Shown piece by piece: positions 1 through 11,883 of a DNA stretch of 64,000 nt. Origin of the DNA: Cololabis saira. Taxonomy: Eukaryota; Chordata; Actinopteri; Beloniformes; Belonidae. Within the stretch, counting starts at the first letter, position 1; every line of letters starts with the position of its first letter. The notes below the pieces were generated by a model. It worked only from the letters and a program-made list of their open reading frames with translations. It had not been told where the DNA came from and did no database searches. The stretch lies in the NCBI RefSeq assembly GCF_033807715.1, contig NC_084599.1:7763125-7827124 (forward strand), read 5' to 3'. The position numbers and the translations under genes are program-made.

Positions 1-515
1 GTGTGGCCAGTGTAAACTAATTCTTACTTTACAACTGTCCTGAACGCATCGGGGCTGTGAGCCAACGCTGATTGGCTGGAAAGCCTGATTTATGGTTCCG
101 CGTTAAATCGACGCAGAGCCTACGGCGTAGGGTACGTCGGAGCCTACGGCGTAGGGTACGGCGAAGCCTACGGTGTCATGAGTTCATGAGTGACGTCATG
201 AGTTCAGAGGTCTTGTTTACAAACTGATTTATTTGTTACACACACAGACCCGGATGTAAACAACAGGTCCTGGAAGCAGATCTAGTGATTCATAAAAGAA
301 ATGAAGAGTTTCGCGGCAATCATGTGTTATTTAGACGCTGCATCGTCTGTGTCCTGCTGTGCCCCGTTCACTACCATTATATGGAGAAGCGGCTCGCACA
401 AAACTCCTAATATCTTCCGAAGGACTCCAAATGACACCAAACTTGCCTGGGTGAGTATACAACCATAGAAAATGCCAGAAATAAGGTCCAGGTTGTAAAA
501 AACGGAACGTTCCCT
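1..515. repeat. Right-hand part of a TTAA-ended dispersed repeat
   Basis: The sequence ends in GGAACGTTCCC followed by TTAA at 516-519, the kind of end seen on the TTAA-flanked elements elsewhere in this window. Positions 84-176 hold a GC-rich block with repeated CCTACGGCGTAGG units, preceded by a GGTTCCGCG motif. The same block occurs inverted at about 52505-52590, and a related tandem lies at 59940-60026. The left end is outside the window, so the extent and family are uncertain. No coding potential was seen. Confidence 0.4.
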
Positions 516-790
516 TTAAATAATTTCTTTATCAGAATGTTGTGTAGCCTTGACCACCTGCCTATTTGAATGAGCTTTGTGTTGTTGTCAACTAGACCGC
601 CGAGTCTAATCTCTGTTATAGAGCTCAGAAATGATGTTATAGACCGCTGTGTCTATATCTGTCTAAATAGATTGTGTAATTTTAGACCAGTTATGTTGGT
701 TTTGTTTGTATTTAAGCTGTATCAAAGATGGAACTGAGCCAGTCCGTGACTATCAGAGTTTTCAGCGCCGTGTGATTGACAGCTGTCAGG

Positions 791-923
<133 letters not shown>

Positions 924-2154
924 TCTTCTGAACAAGTTTGTGACTTTACTCTGCTTTCTGCAGCATAGGCCTATAGGCTGCTTGGCTCAATAAAAGTGAG
1001 AATAAATGTTGTTTGATGGGCAGGATGAGGTGTTGTTGAACGTTAAAATGACTCATAAGGGCCCATGGAGAATGCTCCGCCCCCTCTGTACTGAGACCCG
1101 CGCTCCGCCACTGAGCAGCCGGTTTGATGCTCTGTGGACGGTGGGGTCTTTCAAGCTTTGCTCCATCTGCTGGGAGGGGGCGGGGCTTGCTGGTGAGGGG
1201 TTTCCTCCTGTCCCTCTTCTGGTCCTCCATGGGGCTGCTAGTGGTCTGGGTTCGGGTTTCTTCCTTGTCGGCTTCTGGTCTCTCAGGTGGCGTGGTTGTG
1301 TCCTCCCTCCTCCACTGTAGTTGCAGTTCAGGTAAAACCTTGTTTTCACTTTGCACACACACAGTTACACAGACATACACACCTGCTCACTCACCTACAT
1401 ACTCACTCCACAGTTTTGGGGGACAGATAATCGCAGTAGCCTTGTCTTGATTCGGTTTTAGAGACCTGAAATGGTTGCTGTTTGTGTCTCTGCCTGTTCT
1501 CTTGTCTGTTTGTTTGTTTTCTCTCTTGCAGATTCCAAAGGCTTGTGTGCCCGTTGTGTGTTTTCCTGTGTTTCTCTCATTTCATAGCTGCAGCCGATGC
1601 CACCCCTCAACACCCCTCCCCCCCAAAAAAAGATTTGCTCCAGCTACTCACAGTCCCTGCAACACATGTATATCTTGGATTCATCAGTAAGTAGGACAGT
1701 CTTTGGTCTTTTCTGACCTCGGGTTCACTCACATTATTTACTGTTACGCTGTAAAAGTTTTATGGAGCCAAACTGCCAACAGGTGAACAATGGCTGCAAG
1801 TATATTTGCTTGTATTTGTCTCCATAAGGCTCAAATCAAAAGATAATATGCACCTGAGTGAGCGCACATAGACGGGTACAGTCCAAGCCACAAATCTGAT
1901 TGATGGTCTGGATCGGACCGTGAGCAAAATTCAGCCTTGGAAGTTTTTTTTTCTGTACTCATCTCATTTTTTACAAAACTTCCACGCTGCCATAAAAAAA
2001 AAAAATCAATTCAAAACATATCAGCGAGGCAATAAATAGCTGACTCCAGTGGACAGTGCTGCTGTTGCATCTACAGCAGCACAGAATCCTCTAATGTCTG
2101 TCCATGTTCCTCCTGTGTGAGCTGCTGTAAGGATGCAACAGGAGTCAGTTTCTA
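924..2154. other. No recognisable feature
   Basis: The stretch has mixed composition, with short T- and A-runs near 1950-2010. Several overlapping 60-144 codon frames on both strands share no recognisable motif and look like chance frames. Confidence 0.5.
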
Positions 2155-2156
2155 CA

Positions 2157-2188
<32 letters not shown>
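2155..2188. repeat. (CA)n microsatellite
   Basis: An uninterrupted CA dinucleotide array of about 14-17 units. Confidence 0.95.
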
Positions 2189-2189
<1 letters not shown>

Positions 2190-2692
2190 CACAATAAAAG
2201 GGGTAACGTCATGCAGTATCACTTGCAAAGTTGTCCATCAACAATTGACGTCCTTTGAACCCGTCTAAGTTTTCCCGGCACCCAAAGTTAACATTTAGCC
2301 AAGCAGGGTTATTAGTTACACTGCTCTGGGGGACGTGTGTTCACTTACAATATACTGCAGCTCACACTCTGACCTTCTCCACACCACTTTTTCTCTTTCT
2401 GTGACTTTTATCCTTTGATTTATTTGCCTCTGACTCTGCACGTTATCAGCTTGGATTCCCTCAAAGGGTTATGGCCAGGTGAGGATGGCACCGAGCTCAC
2501 CTGCTACACAGAAACACTGGGGACAGACTGGAGTGTATTCAGCGATGTGTAAAGCGGCGACGGCAGCAGATGGCTGCAGGCAGCATCTCGCTGCTGGAGT
2601 AGCTCAGCTCGCTCAGGTAGTACAGTCTGCTCTGCCTCTTACTGTAATGACGTCGCCGTCAGGTGTCCGGTTCAGAGAGGGGCAACCACAAC

Positions 2693-3328
2693 CAGAGCCG
2701 TCTCAGAGATTTGCGAGGCCCTGTGCGAAATGGCCAGGGGGCGCACTTGCGAAGTTTTTTGTTTTTTCGGGTCGGATCGGGTGTCTATATGCCCAATTTT
2801 AACTCTCCGATTAGCAAAATACTGGATACCTTCCCCTGCCTCATCATCATCTGGGCTTGCCTCGACGCGGGGCCCCACGGCTGCTTGAGACCCGGTCGGA
2901 TTTATCAAACGAGCCTTTCAGAGAGGCATTAAACTCTTCCATTTTCTTTAGTTTTTTTCTTTTTTCATCCCCTGATGGAAATTTCCTGAATCTGTCTCGT
3001 TCTCTCGACATTGTGTGACAGTTTGTTCCAACTCCACCGTCTGGATCAGAGCAGCTTGTGTCTGCGCTTGGTCTGATCAGTTGTATTCAACAACAGACAC
3101 GCGCATCATTGCACATATATTTATTGATATGCACAGACTAGTACACATTTGGGTCTGTAATGGAACATGACTGTTGATATTTACAAGGTAAAAAAGGAAA
3201 AAAGAACAAAAAAAAAAAATTCTATTTTTTTTTTTTTTTTTTTTCAAAAACGGCCCACAGCACGAGGCCCCTTGGGGGGCGAGGCCCCCTGCGGTCGCAC
3301 GGTTCGCACACCCCTTGCGGCGGCCCTG
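2693..3328. mobile_element. Non-autonomous hAT-type element, 636 bp
   Basis: The left end is CAGAGCCGTC and the right end GGCGGCCCTG, giving short terminal inverted repeats of the form CAGRGCCGYC. The flanks are ACCACAAC (2685-2692) and ACCACACC (3329-3336), an 8-bp target duplication with one mismatch. A CA..TG terminus with an 8-bp duplication is the hAT pattern. The interior has an A/T homopolymer tract (3207-3244) and a GC-rich right end, and no transposase remnant was seen. Confidence 0.7.
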
Positions 3329-3336
3329 ACCACACC

Positions 3337-4898
3337 GCGCTGCCCCCGACTCCCTCCATGTCCTGCAGTCTCATCCGGGGAGTTCACAGCCAGATGGATG
3401 CTAAAACACATGTGAAGAGACGAAATGTAAAAATCACTGACAACTTGACAAAATGTCCTCAAATGTGATTAAAATCTGATTAGGTTATGTGTTTGCTTCA
3501 TTTTGGTAAAGACGCGCTTACATTGTCGTGTTAAAAGTCTGGGCCTGACATGCAAAACAGCCGTAATCCACTTTGTGCTAGACTACATTTCTTTGACTTT
3601 TATTGATGTAGATTCTGCGTGGCATCTATTTTATAACTACTTAGGTTTGAATGCGCCTCGGCCTCTGCCTTCATCATTTGATAAATGCTACTCCCCTGAG
3701 TGCACGTCGAGTCCCCTTACAAGAACTCTGTGGCTTTTACCAAAAGCCATCACACCAGGAAGTAATCTAATAATGAATACAACAACAGTTTACACACTCC
3801 CTGCCTTTGTAGCCATAATATAAACAATGAAACTGCAGGCATCCAGTCGTCTCCTAATGGAGTACCAGAGCAAACACATTCATTTAATCACAAGACTTTC
3901 CTTCAAAGCAAACTGGCCGAGCAGCAGAGGATGAGAGGCTAATGACCCATGAGCAATAAGCAAGTGTTATATCAAATGTACACTTGCAAAAAGAAGAAGG
4001 GAAAAAAGCTTTTACAGAATAGCCTATCAATATTTTAAAGCAAAGTCTCTATGGCTTCCCCCTCTAACTGGATTAGCCGTGTGATGAGTTCTGACAGTAT
4101 GTTGTTAGTGATACTCCATTTGCTTTGTCTATCATCTGATTTCCCCTCGGTAATCCACAGAGAACCGTTATATTTCATAATTTGTTGTGCTATCAGGGTT
4201 GATTTGTAAATGTGCAAATTCTAATTATCCATTGCTACTGTTTCTAATTTATTAAATATTAAATGATTCCTGTGGTTGAGTCTTTCTTCACATCCCCCAG
4301 ATGAAAGTTTATGCTATGCAAATTCACGCGCCGTTTAGATGTCAGCATTTTTTATTTTTTAAGCCCCGCTTTTAGAGTGGCAGCCATTTTCCCCCTGTTT
4401 GCTTGTTTGTCCCTGGCTCTTTTATGTCCACATTTGTGCATCTCTGATCTCCAGTTGCACTTGGGTTTTCAGCAGAGGTGCTGCTGCCTTGTTAAACATT
4501 GAGTGCATTAATAGCTGAGTGTGGTTACCTCCAAGAATACAGGACAGATATGCTTTTTGAAGTCAATTTTTTCCACTTAGTCCTCGTTGTTTTGAAGCCA
4601 GTAAAACCAGGACTATGAACTATTCTCCAAACTCAGATGTTGTGACACATTTCCCAAAGCAGTGAGAGTGAATACTTAAATATGCTGGTAGGGATGGGAG
4701 TCAAAAACTGGTTCCCAGTAGTCCTTGGAATCATTATCCCACCTGCCTAACAATCCTGTTTATAGCTTCTGCCAACATCGGATGCAGTTGCGTGACGTCA
4801 TGCACACGCTTCAAGGAATCTTTGTTACCAACATGGCATCAAGGCAGAAACGCACCAAAGTTTGGTTATATTTCATGAAAAGGACAATACTGGGGCCA
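3337..4898. other. No recognisable feature
   Basis: AT-rich sequence with no clear repeat boundary or recognisable protein motif. The 106-codon frame at 3503-3823 shows no known domain. Confidence 0.5.
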
Positions 4899-5157
4899 GT
4901 TGCAACCATAGACTGTATATAATGGACGAAGCATTCGTTTTCCTTCGTACCGAGCGCAGCCGCGTTTCCCAGCAAGCCCTCTGGAACACGCCCACCACAC
5001 ATCAATCATAGTTAGCTTTTCTTTCAGCTCCTTCAGCCGAACCCTGCCGACATATCTGCAGATCTGCCCTCAGACTTTATCGCGGGATACACCGTTAGAT
5101 GTATTGAATCGACGCATGAGCATCAATGCGGAAGTGAGATCACGCTTGGTTGCAACA
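4899..5157. repeat. Short dispersed repeat with GTTGCAACC ends
   Basis: The left end GTTGCAACC and right end GGTTGCAAC are inverted copies. Just inside the left end is ATAGACTGTATATAATGG, a motif I remember as common in fish repeats. No target duplication was found, so the superfamily is not assigned. Confidence 0.45.
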
Positions 5158-5370
5158 GGTGCAGAGCTTTGATCACATCAAAGGGGGGAAATACCTCACT
5201 GAAACATTTTCTGCACAAAAAGTGTTCATTTCCAAAAGTTGATCATTGCGATTGTATTTATGTCACAATGTTCATTTGAAAAAGTTTCTGTTTTTCAGCT
5301 TAAGCCAGGTTTGGTTTAGTTTAAGTTGAGTGCAAAATATTGCTGCATACTTGAAATTGAAGTGTTAAAA

Positions 5371-5557
5371 AACCTCAATAAAGTGGCAGCTGCTGGAGGG
5401 AGATGGACAGAGAGCGTCCGATGTCACGCAGTGCGATGCGATAGTCGGACGCTCTCATGCAGTTAGAACACAGTGTTTAGTTGTGGGCGTGCTTTGCATT
5501 TTGGTTAGCTAACGAAAATGCGCAGAATCTGAGCGGCTCGTAGAAGTCACATGACAT
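5371..5557 (+). repeat. Internal fragment of the AGGGGACC/TTAA element family
   Basis: This piece matches, in opposite orientation, the interior of the full copy at 44397-45214. It includes an inverted pair of GAGCGTCCGA-type words that would form a hairpin, and a short frame reading NLNKVAAAGGRWTESV, the tail of a MADF-like domain. It is joined without a terminus to the left part of the next copy at about 5560, so the locus is a head-to-tail composite rather than one insertion. Confidence 0.6.
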
Positions 5558-5565
5558 GTGACATG

Positions 5566-6033
5566 ACTTAAAAACAAGCTTTTGATTGTTTTTGCTAAAT
5601 AAATTAGAAATTCAGCCTCTGAGCCATGTCTTTATCTTCCCATTTTCCAACCTCGTTATCTATGAGGGATTCTGAGTGGGCGGGGCTATGATAATGAGGC
5701 TCTGTGCTGATTGGCTGCCTGAGGTGACAACGCGGATGACGCGATACACCGCTACGAAGAAATGGTGGAAGCTCCGGCCGGCGGAGTTAGTTATGGGCGT
5801 GGTTTCACACATCGGAGGCCAACCTATGTAAATCGCATTTTCGTTACGTAACGAAAGGGAGCAGAATCTTATTGGCTCGTAGATCCACATCACACTGGAC
5901 GGCTCATCCGGGCGGCTGTACAGACACTGCAGAATTTGGTTTCTTTCCTCCTTCTCTGAGTTGGCAGGCTGAGGGGAGACCACTTTATTTATGTTAAAGC
6001 AAGAAAAAACTTGTTTTTCATAATAGGTCCCCT
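5566..6033 (+). mobile_element. AGGGGACC/TTAA element, copy A, left end missing
   Basis: It aligns with copy B (14804-15304) in the same orientation, from AAAACAAGCTTTTGATTG to the right terminus CATAATAGGTCCCCT, followed by TTAA (6034-6037). About 65 bases of the left end are replaced by another fragment of the same family. TTAA target duplications occur in the piggyBac and Kolobok superfamilies, and I cannot tell which applies. The 107-codon minus-strand frame here has a counterpart in copy B but resembles no protein I know. Confidence 0.7.
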
Positions 6034-6037
6034 TTAA

Positions 6038-6865
6038 ATGAAAGAAAAACGTTTCTCAAGGCACGTTACACACCACATAAACAAATTCAGTGCAGAACAA
6101 ATAAATGCTACGTTATTACGTCCAGTAGTAAACCAATTACAGTTTGTCAAAATGCATTTGTTGTCCATTTCACCTGAGTCCAAGCTAATTCAGTCATACT
6201 GTATAATGCTGAATCAGTTCAAAACAAACAGAAGCAGAAACATTGCTGAGTCTTTACTGCGACTCAGTCCCCTCCTCTGAGCACGTATGAGGCGACGGTG
6301 GGATCAAAAACAGGAAGAAACCTCCAGCAGAACCGGGCTCTTGAACCCCGGACAGTCTTGACCAGTACGGGGTCATAGAGGACAGGAAGACACCACCAAG
6401 CACAGAGGAAACAGCCCAGCTCTACTTGCATTCCAGGTGACAGAGGAAGCTGGAATTTACAGAACCCTCTTATTCTGTTACGTTTCCCACGTAATAACTA
6501 AAAGAAAATTAAACTTACAAAAACGCTGTACTGACAGGCAGAGAAAAGCAAGGCAGGGAAAACACACCGGACCAGCAAACAAGGAAGCAAAGACAGGATA
6601 GTACGGGTGAGGTGAGGACACGCAGGTGTGGGCCAGACCAAGAAGACACAGGAAGTGACACATCAAATAACACACTTTCAAAATAAACCAGGAAATGTCC
6701 TGTAAGGAGGACACAGGAAAGTCAAACTGCAACACATCCAGTCTCTTCTGGCTCTTCTACCTATAACCATGTCATTTATATAGGTGTCATGTACTAAAAC
6801 TTTAGTTTGATCACTATCATCAAACACATTTTTGTCATTAGCAAGGATGTCTATGATGTACCTCC
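6038..6865. other. Unassigned sequence with a possible fish dispersed-repeat segment
   Basis: The stretch around 6300-6400 contains AGGAAGAAACCTCCAGCAGA, a wording I remember from fish dispersed repeats. No ends or duplications could be defined. Confidence 0.35.
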
Positions 6866-7052
6866 GGTCCTCCAGGGCCGTCGTCCTTCATGTTCTTGAT
6901 GTTTCTTTGCTTAAACACACCCTGATACAGATGACTGTGTCATTAACAGAGTTGTCCAGACCTCGATGGCGAGCTGATGAGGACCATTAATTACAATCAG
7001 GTGTGTTGAAGCAGGGAACCATCAACATGCAGGACAGCGGCCCCCGAGGACC
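6866..7052. mobile_element. Palindromic MITE, about 190 bp
   Basis: The left about 60 bases, starting GGTCCTCCAGGGCCGTCGTC, are an imperfect inverted copy of the right about 60 bases, ending GGCCCCCGAGGACC. The shared inner words include CTTCAACACACCTGAT-like sequence. The element could fold into one long hairpin. No clear target duplication was seen, so the superfamily is open. Confidence 0.65.
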
Positions 7053-7544
7053 AGCTGTTCCCCACCCATGATCTATCTTGCACAAATACTTCAGCCTGAC
7101 TTTGCTTGTTCGTGTCTCCTATTGTCACACAGCAACTGTTCAGCATAAATGCTACATACCTAAATAAGTAAATAACTCTCAAAGCTTTGAACTGCCTTCA
7201 GGACAGAAGGCAAAACATCTTCAAGACCAACGACAAAGGAAGTCCAGTGTCCTTGTTTTAAGCCTTTGAGACTATAATATGTTAAAATTCCTCAGTTGAC
7301 ATTTCTTAGTGGAGATTCTTATGCTGAAAAACATGGTTCATTCTGATTCCTTGCAAGAGTTGGAAACAGGATCCTGGATTGTTTTATGCACCTTGACAAA
7401 CATTTCATGTCACTAGGTACGTTTCCATTAGGAGGGGGTTATGGGTAGTTTTGCAGGGGCCAGATTGTCTCCAATACCAAGAAATGCCCTGCAAAAGAGG
7501 GTTTCCTCAAGTTTCAGGGTGAAACACATTCCTGTAGCAGGAGC

Positions 7545-8690
7545 GGTACTAAGGCCACGTTTACACATATATATTTCCCCCCTCTACGTTTTGAAAAATA
7601 CCATCATTTACACGAACCCGCATGAATACGCTGTTAAGGTGCTATGAGCAGCCAAACCTACAGGGGGCTGTGTAACGAGAAGATAAAGTCATACTAGCCA
7701 ATCACAATCCTGGAAAAAAACATCAACAAATGACACGAGTAACTTCCAGTTACTTCCAAGATGAACCAGAGTCTTTCGTTTGGAGTGACAGAGAAGTGGA
7801 GTTACTTTTAAGTGTGACGTTAGAATATAAAACAGAAAGAAAGAAAGAAAATATTGACTGTGGCCAAACAAATTGTAAACACAGGTCGCACACATGACGC
7901 TGGTGACGTTTCTGTTGCTTAATGTGACGTTCTGAAGCCTAAATGTCTGTTTCCCTCTGTTTACAAGCAAACGTGAAGACGGAGTTTTTGAAAATCTCCA
8001 CTTTGGGCAGAGTTTTCAGAAATGATTGTTTTTGGTGACTTTGAGCTTCGTTTTCGTGTAAACGAACGGTCAAAACGCATGAAAACACCACCGTTTTTGC
8101 TCAGTGTAAACGGGGCCTGAGATAGGCCTACAGATCTATCTGGGGGGGGGTCTCTGCTGATCAGGTATTCTCAATTACGTTCAGCTCCTCTGACATGCAC
8201 GTACAGTATCATTTGAACCATTTAGACTGGGTCATGTCAAGTCAGGTTTATTTTTAATAGCACATTTAAAAGAGTTGACCAAAGTGCTGTACGGGCTGAA
8301 GCAACAATAAAAAGAGCAAATATATCTAATAAAGCAAACTAAAAGCATAAAACAGAGCAAACAACCAGAAACACTTTGCTCTGAGTACATTTGATGAAGA
8401 TGGAGATTACAAGAAACAATGCTAGATGGACCGACGAGGAGGTTCAGGCCTTAATGGTGAGTCACAACGATATAGATCAGTGGTCACCAACCCAACGTTA
8501 TTTTCCAGGATTCTGATTGGCTATCATAACTTTATCTTCTCGTTACACTGCCCCCTGCAGGTTTGGCTGCTCATAGCACCTTAACAGCTATTTATGCAGG
8601 TTTGTGTAAATGATGATATTTTTCAAAAAGTAGAGGGGGAAATATCCGTTTTTGTAAATACCCGGCTATGTGTAAATGTGGCCTGAGAGG
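7545..8690. mobile_element. Compound hAT-like element with about 170-bp inverted ends
   Basis: The left segment (about 7550-7715, starting AAGGCCACGTTTACACATA) reappears inverted at about 8504-8686. The shared block includes GGTGCTATGAGCAGCCAAAC and continues to AGCCAATCA-AATCC. A separate right-type end, CAGTGTAAACGGGGCCTGAG, lies inside at about 8102-8121. The outer flanks both read GCAGGAGC (7537-7544 and 8691-8698), which would fit an 8-bp hAT duplication, although a few bases separate it from the best terminal match. The locus may therefore be a standard element (about 7550-8120) plus an inverted left-end fragment that moved together. Confidence 0.55.
8400..8462 (+). pseudogene. Myb/SANT-like first-exon fragment with a splice donor
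   Basis: From an ATG at 8400 the frame reads MEITRNNARWTDEEVQALM, followed at once by GTGAGT (8457-8462), a good 5' splice site. The words RWTDEEVQAL resemble the first helix of Myb/SANT-like DNA-binding domains found in Harbinger accessory proteins and related host genes. Only 19 codons are visible. The following intron region is occupied by a repeat, and the next exon was not recognised. This is probably a captured or degraded exon inside the compound element rather than an active gene. The family match is from memory of the motif. Confidence 0.4.
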
Positions 8691-8698
8691 GCAGGAGC

Positions 8699-10366
8699 AA
8701 CCAAGCAGGCTCCTGTTACATCCAAGAGAGGTAATCCTCTGGCATGGGACTCCATGATGGTAGAGGCTTTTAACCGTGATTACCAACGAGCAGCAGGTGA
8801 GATGCTGACAGATCTCCATGGACCCGGCCAGCCTGAAACAAACAACATCCAGCAGCCGGGGACGAACAACCCAACCGAGAACATAACCACCACAGCAGAG
8901 GCCCATAGGGTTTACTTTTATTTTTAAATCTCAATCGTTACCACCGCGGTGTGTGTTAAAAAAGCTGACAGAAAATGGCAAAAAAACATCCCCTCCATGT
9001 CAACATGTTTCTTCTTCTCTTTCTTCTTTCCCCGTATCCCTCTTTTTCATCTCCTTTTATACTGTTAGCGGTTTGCGAACAGCAAAGACTGCGCATCACC
9101 ACCATCACGCTGTCCGCAGTGCTATGTATTCAGTCAGCGTGTGGCGCTGTGGTGTAATGGAGACACGGCGGCCGGTGGGGCTGAGGAGGGGGTGCCCCAG
9201 TCTGGTGGGTTCACCCCCAACCCAACCAATGGAAACGCACCTCTAATGATCCTTTTGCCCTCCTATGAATTCCTCCCGCTTCTTCATGCTTCTTTTCTGT
9301 TGCACTCTTTCAGTTTTGTGCAGTTTGAGATGTTTTTGAATGCCGCTAGTATTCAACTGCCAGACATTTATTGAACGCCCACTTATCCCAAGTGAACTTC
9401 ACACTAATTAAGTTTTAAGAAACACATCCATCAAACCAGTGAGGCAGTTAATTTACTGTTGCAGTGTGAATCTGATGCTCATGTTTCACACCGCGTTGTA
9501 CGGGGTTCTTACAAGGGTGCAAAAATATGTATCCCTTTCGACACTCATACAAGAGATAATGACAATGTTTTGATTAATTACACATTAAAATATTGTGTGC
9601 CAACAATAGTCTTCTAATTTGATCCATCTGTAAGAAAGCATTCATTTTTCATTCAGTTGACATGAAGCAAAATGGCATCAACTTTAAAAAATGGCCAGTT
9701 ATTAGCAGCCAAACCCAACATTTTAAAGCCATCATTTCATTTTCTGCAATTCCAAACTACGCATCCCTTTATTCTGGCTTCTTTCCTTTCTCTATTCTGC
9801 CTTCCCCTTTGCATAATAAACCTCCACCCAATTTGTCATGAAATCCCTCATTTGCTGGATACTCAGAAAGGCAGATTATGCTTATTTTTCATTTGGACAG
9901 TGGGAGATGGAGCCAGGTGTTTGGCAGCAGCAGAGTGTTCAGGTGTAACTGTGCTGGTGACGGGACATGACGAGCAGCCGCAGATGAAGGATGAGGCGTG
10001 GAGGATTTTTGGGAAGAGGGGCACCCCACGACCCGCTCCCTGAAGAATACCCCCCGCCGACGAAGAGCACTGAAAACTTTGTTTTGAATGCTTATTGCTA
10101 GAATCAGCTCCTATCTCTTAATTAGCCTGTTAAAGCCATATTGGAAATCCAGCTGTTAAAAAGGGAGAATGGAGAAGTGATTCTGCTTTGCTCAACAAGA
10201 TTAATTCATGCCTCCTCACACAGTAGTGGTCTGATCTATAACAAGTCCATTAAATCAGTTGGCTTGGGATACAGTCATATTAAAGTGAAGAGCACTGGCA
10301 TAAGAGCCGCCGCATTACGGCTTCCAGGAGTGACTTTCCAATCACCAGTGCTGGATTATGTTTTTT
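8699..10366. other. No recognisable feature
   Basis: Mixed, mostly AT-rich sequence. Frames at 8676-8927, 8953-9246 and 9672-10043 have no recognisable domain. The first starts inside the repeat end at 8690 and may contain residual sequence from the same captured gene. Confidence 0.45.
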
Positions 10367-11250
10367 ATGTTTTTCTTTCCTTGAGAGTATATATTTGGAC
10401 GTTTGAAGTTGCAAACATTTTTTTTTTTTTACATATTTGTATGCTAATATGTAAAACTTCAGAATTGAAAAAAGGTACATTTCAATTCTAGCATGACTAT
10501 GATTGACTAAAATTGGATCCGTGGACCATGTTTAATTTTTGTCTTTATTTGTATTTTTATGTTTTTCTTTCCTTGAGAGTATATATTTTACGACGGAGTA
10601 TTAGGGCCAAACCAAGACAAAAAAAAGGAAATTACGAGAATAAAGTCATAATAATATGAGAATAAAGTTGTATAATTACGAGAATAAAGTCGTAATATTA
10701 CGAGAATAAAGTCGTAATATTAAATATATTATAAATATATAAATATAATATATAACTTCACAAGATGCTCAATATTCCTAATTTTAACACAAGGAGAAGA
10801 CAGCTCTTCCTGTTAAGATTTCTCATAAATGATATTTTCATAATATTACGACTTTATTCTCGTAATGTTACGACTTTATTCTCGTAATATTACGACTTTA
10901 TTCTCGTAATGTTACGACTTTATTCTCGTTATATTACGACTTTATTCTCGTAATATTATGACTTTATTCTTGTAATTTCCTTTTTATTTGTCTTGGTTTG
11001 GCCCTAATACTCCGTCGTAATATTTGGATGTTTGAAGTTGCAAACATTTTTCTTTTTTTTTTTTACACATTTATATCCTAATATGTAAAACGTCAGAATT
11101 GAAAAAAGGTACATTTCAATTGTAGCATGACTATTGTTGACTCAAATTGGATCTGTGGACTCCGGGCATGAGAGCGATGCTACTTGTTTAATTTTTGTCT
11201 TTATTTGTTATTTATGTTTTTCTTTCCTTGAGAGTATATATTTGGATGTT
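10367..11250. repeat. Tandem duplication of a 192-218 bp unit
   Basis: ATGTTTTTCTTTCCTTGAGA begins at 10367, 10559 and 11214. The unit between them contains GTTTGAAGTTGCAAACAT and GTACATTTCAATT. Unit 1 is 192 bp. Unit 2 is 218 bp once the inserted MITE is removed, the difference being an extra 26 bp near 11160-11186. A third, partial unit starts at 11214. Confidence 0.85.
10589..11019. mobile_element. 431-bp MITE with TACGACGGAG ends and 6-bp duplication
   Basis: The terminal inverted repeats begin TACGACGGAGTATTAGGGCC and run for about 35 bases. Inside are several repeats of a unit like GAGAATAAAGTCGTAATATT on the left and its reverse complement on the right, so most of the element is one long palindrome. 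It is flanked by ATATTT on both sides (10583-10588 and 11020-11025). Comparison with the other tandem units shows the uninterrupted site with a single ATATTT. A 6-bp duplication with 5'-TAY termini is, from memory, the IS3EU pattern. Confidence 0.85.
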
Positions 11251-11881
11251 TGAAGGTGAAAAAAAAAAGGACATAACACAACCCGGTCATTTGGTGGACC
11301 CTAAATGTGAACATCTGAAAATAGAGATTTGAAGGGCCGCGTACCTTCACAAAGTCAGGTCAGCGGAGGACGTGTGAAGGTATTTAGCTTCCCTGTGTTT
11401 CCCCTGGAGATAAAAGGCTCTTTGGGGACTGGACAGTCTTTACAGCTATGAACAAAGCTGTCGTGCTGTTTCTTGCATTTGATTCTTGATTATTCATTCC
11501 GCCCTCCAACCGGGGAGCCGAAGCCACACCACTCCACAGCTGAAGTATTGACAGCAGAGCTCTAATCTCAGGCATATTGCTTCTAAAATCACATAGTATC
11601 CTGTTGGAGAAAAACGTATTATATGAGAGGAATCTGCCACTTCTGTTTGAGTCTCATTTTATTAAATAATGTGCAATGTTCTGCTGAGGAAACTTGCATC
11701 CTGGTATTTACATGGAAGTTACTCTGACACTTGCCGCCTTAAACATTTCTGCAGGCCAGTCAATCACCCCAGGTGTCAACATGGAAAGGTTATTCTCAGT
11801 AGGACCCAGTGTGGTGGGGGTCACAGACAATATACTCACAACTTTATTAGATATACCGGGTTTACCCAATAAAGTGACCGG
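11251..11881. other. No recognisable feature
   Basis: Unique-looking sequence without an identifiable repeat or coding motif. Confidence 0.5.
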
Positions 11882-11883
11882 TA

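Noticed and set aside
946..1380. 144-codon minus-strand frame and overlapping frames at 1006-1450
   Set aside because: Several frames overlap on both strands with no domain, no splice context and low-complexity content. They look like chance frames in GC-rich sequence.
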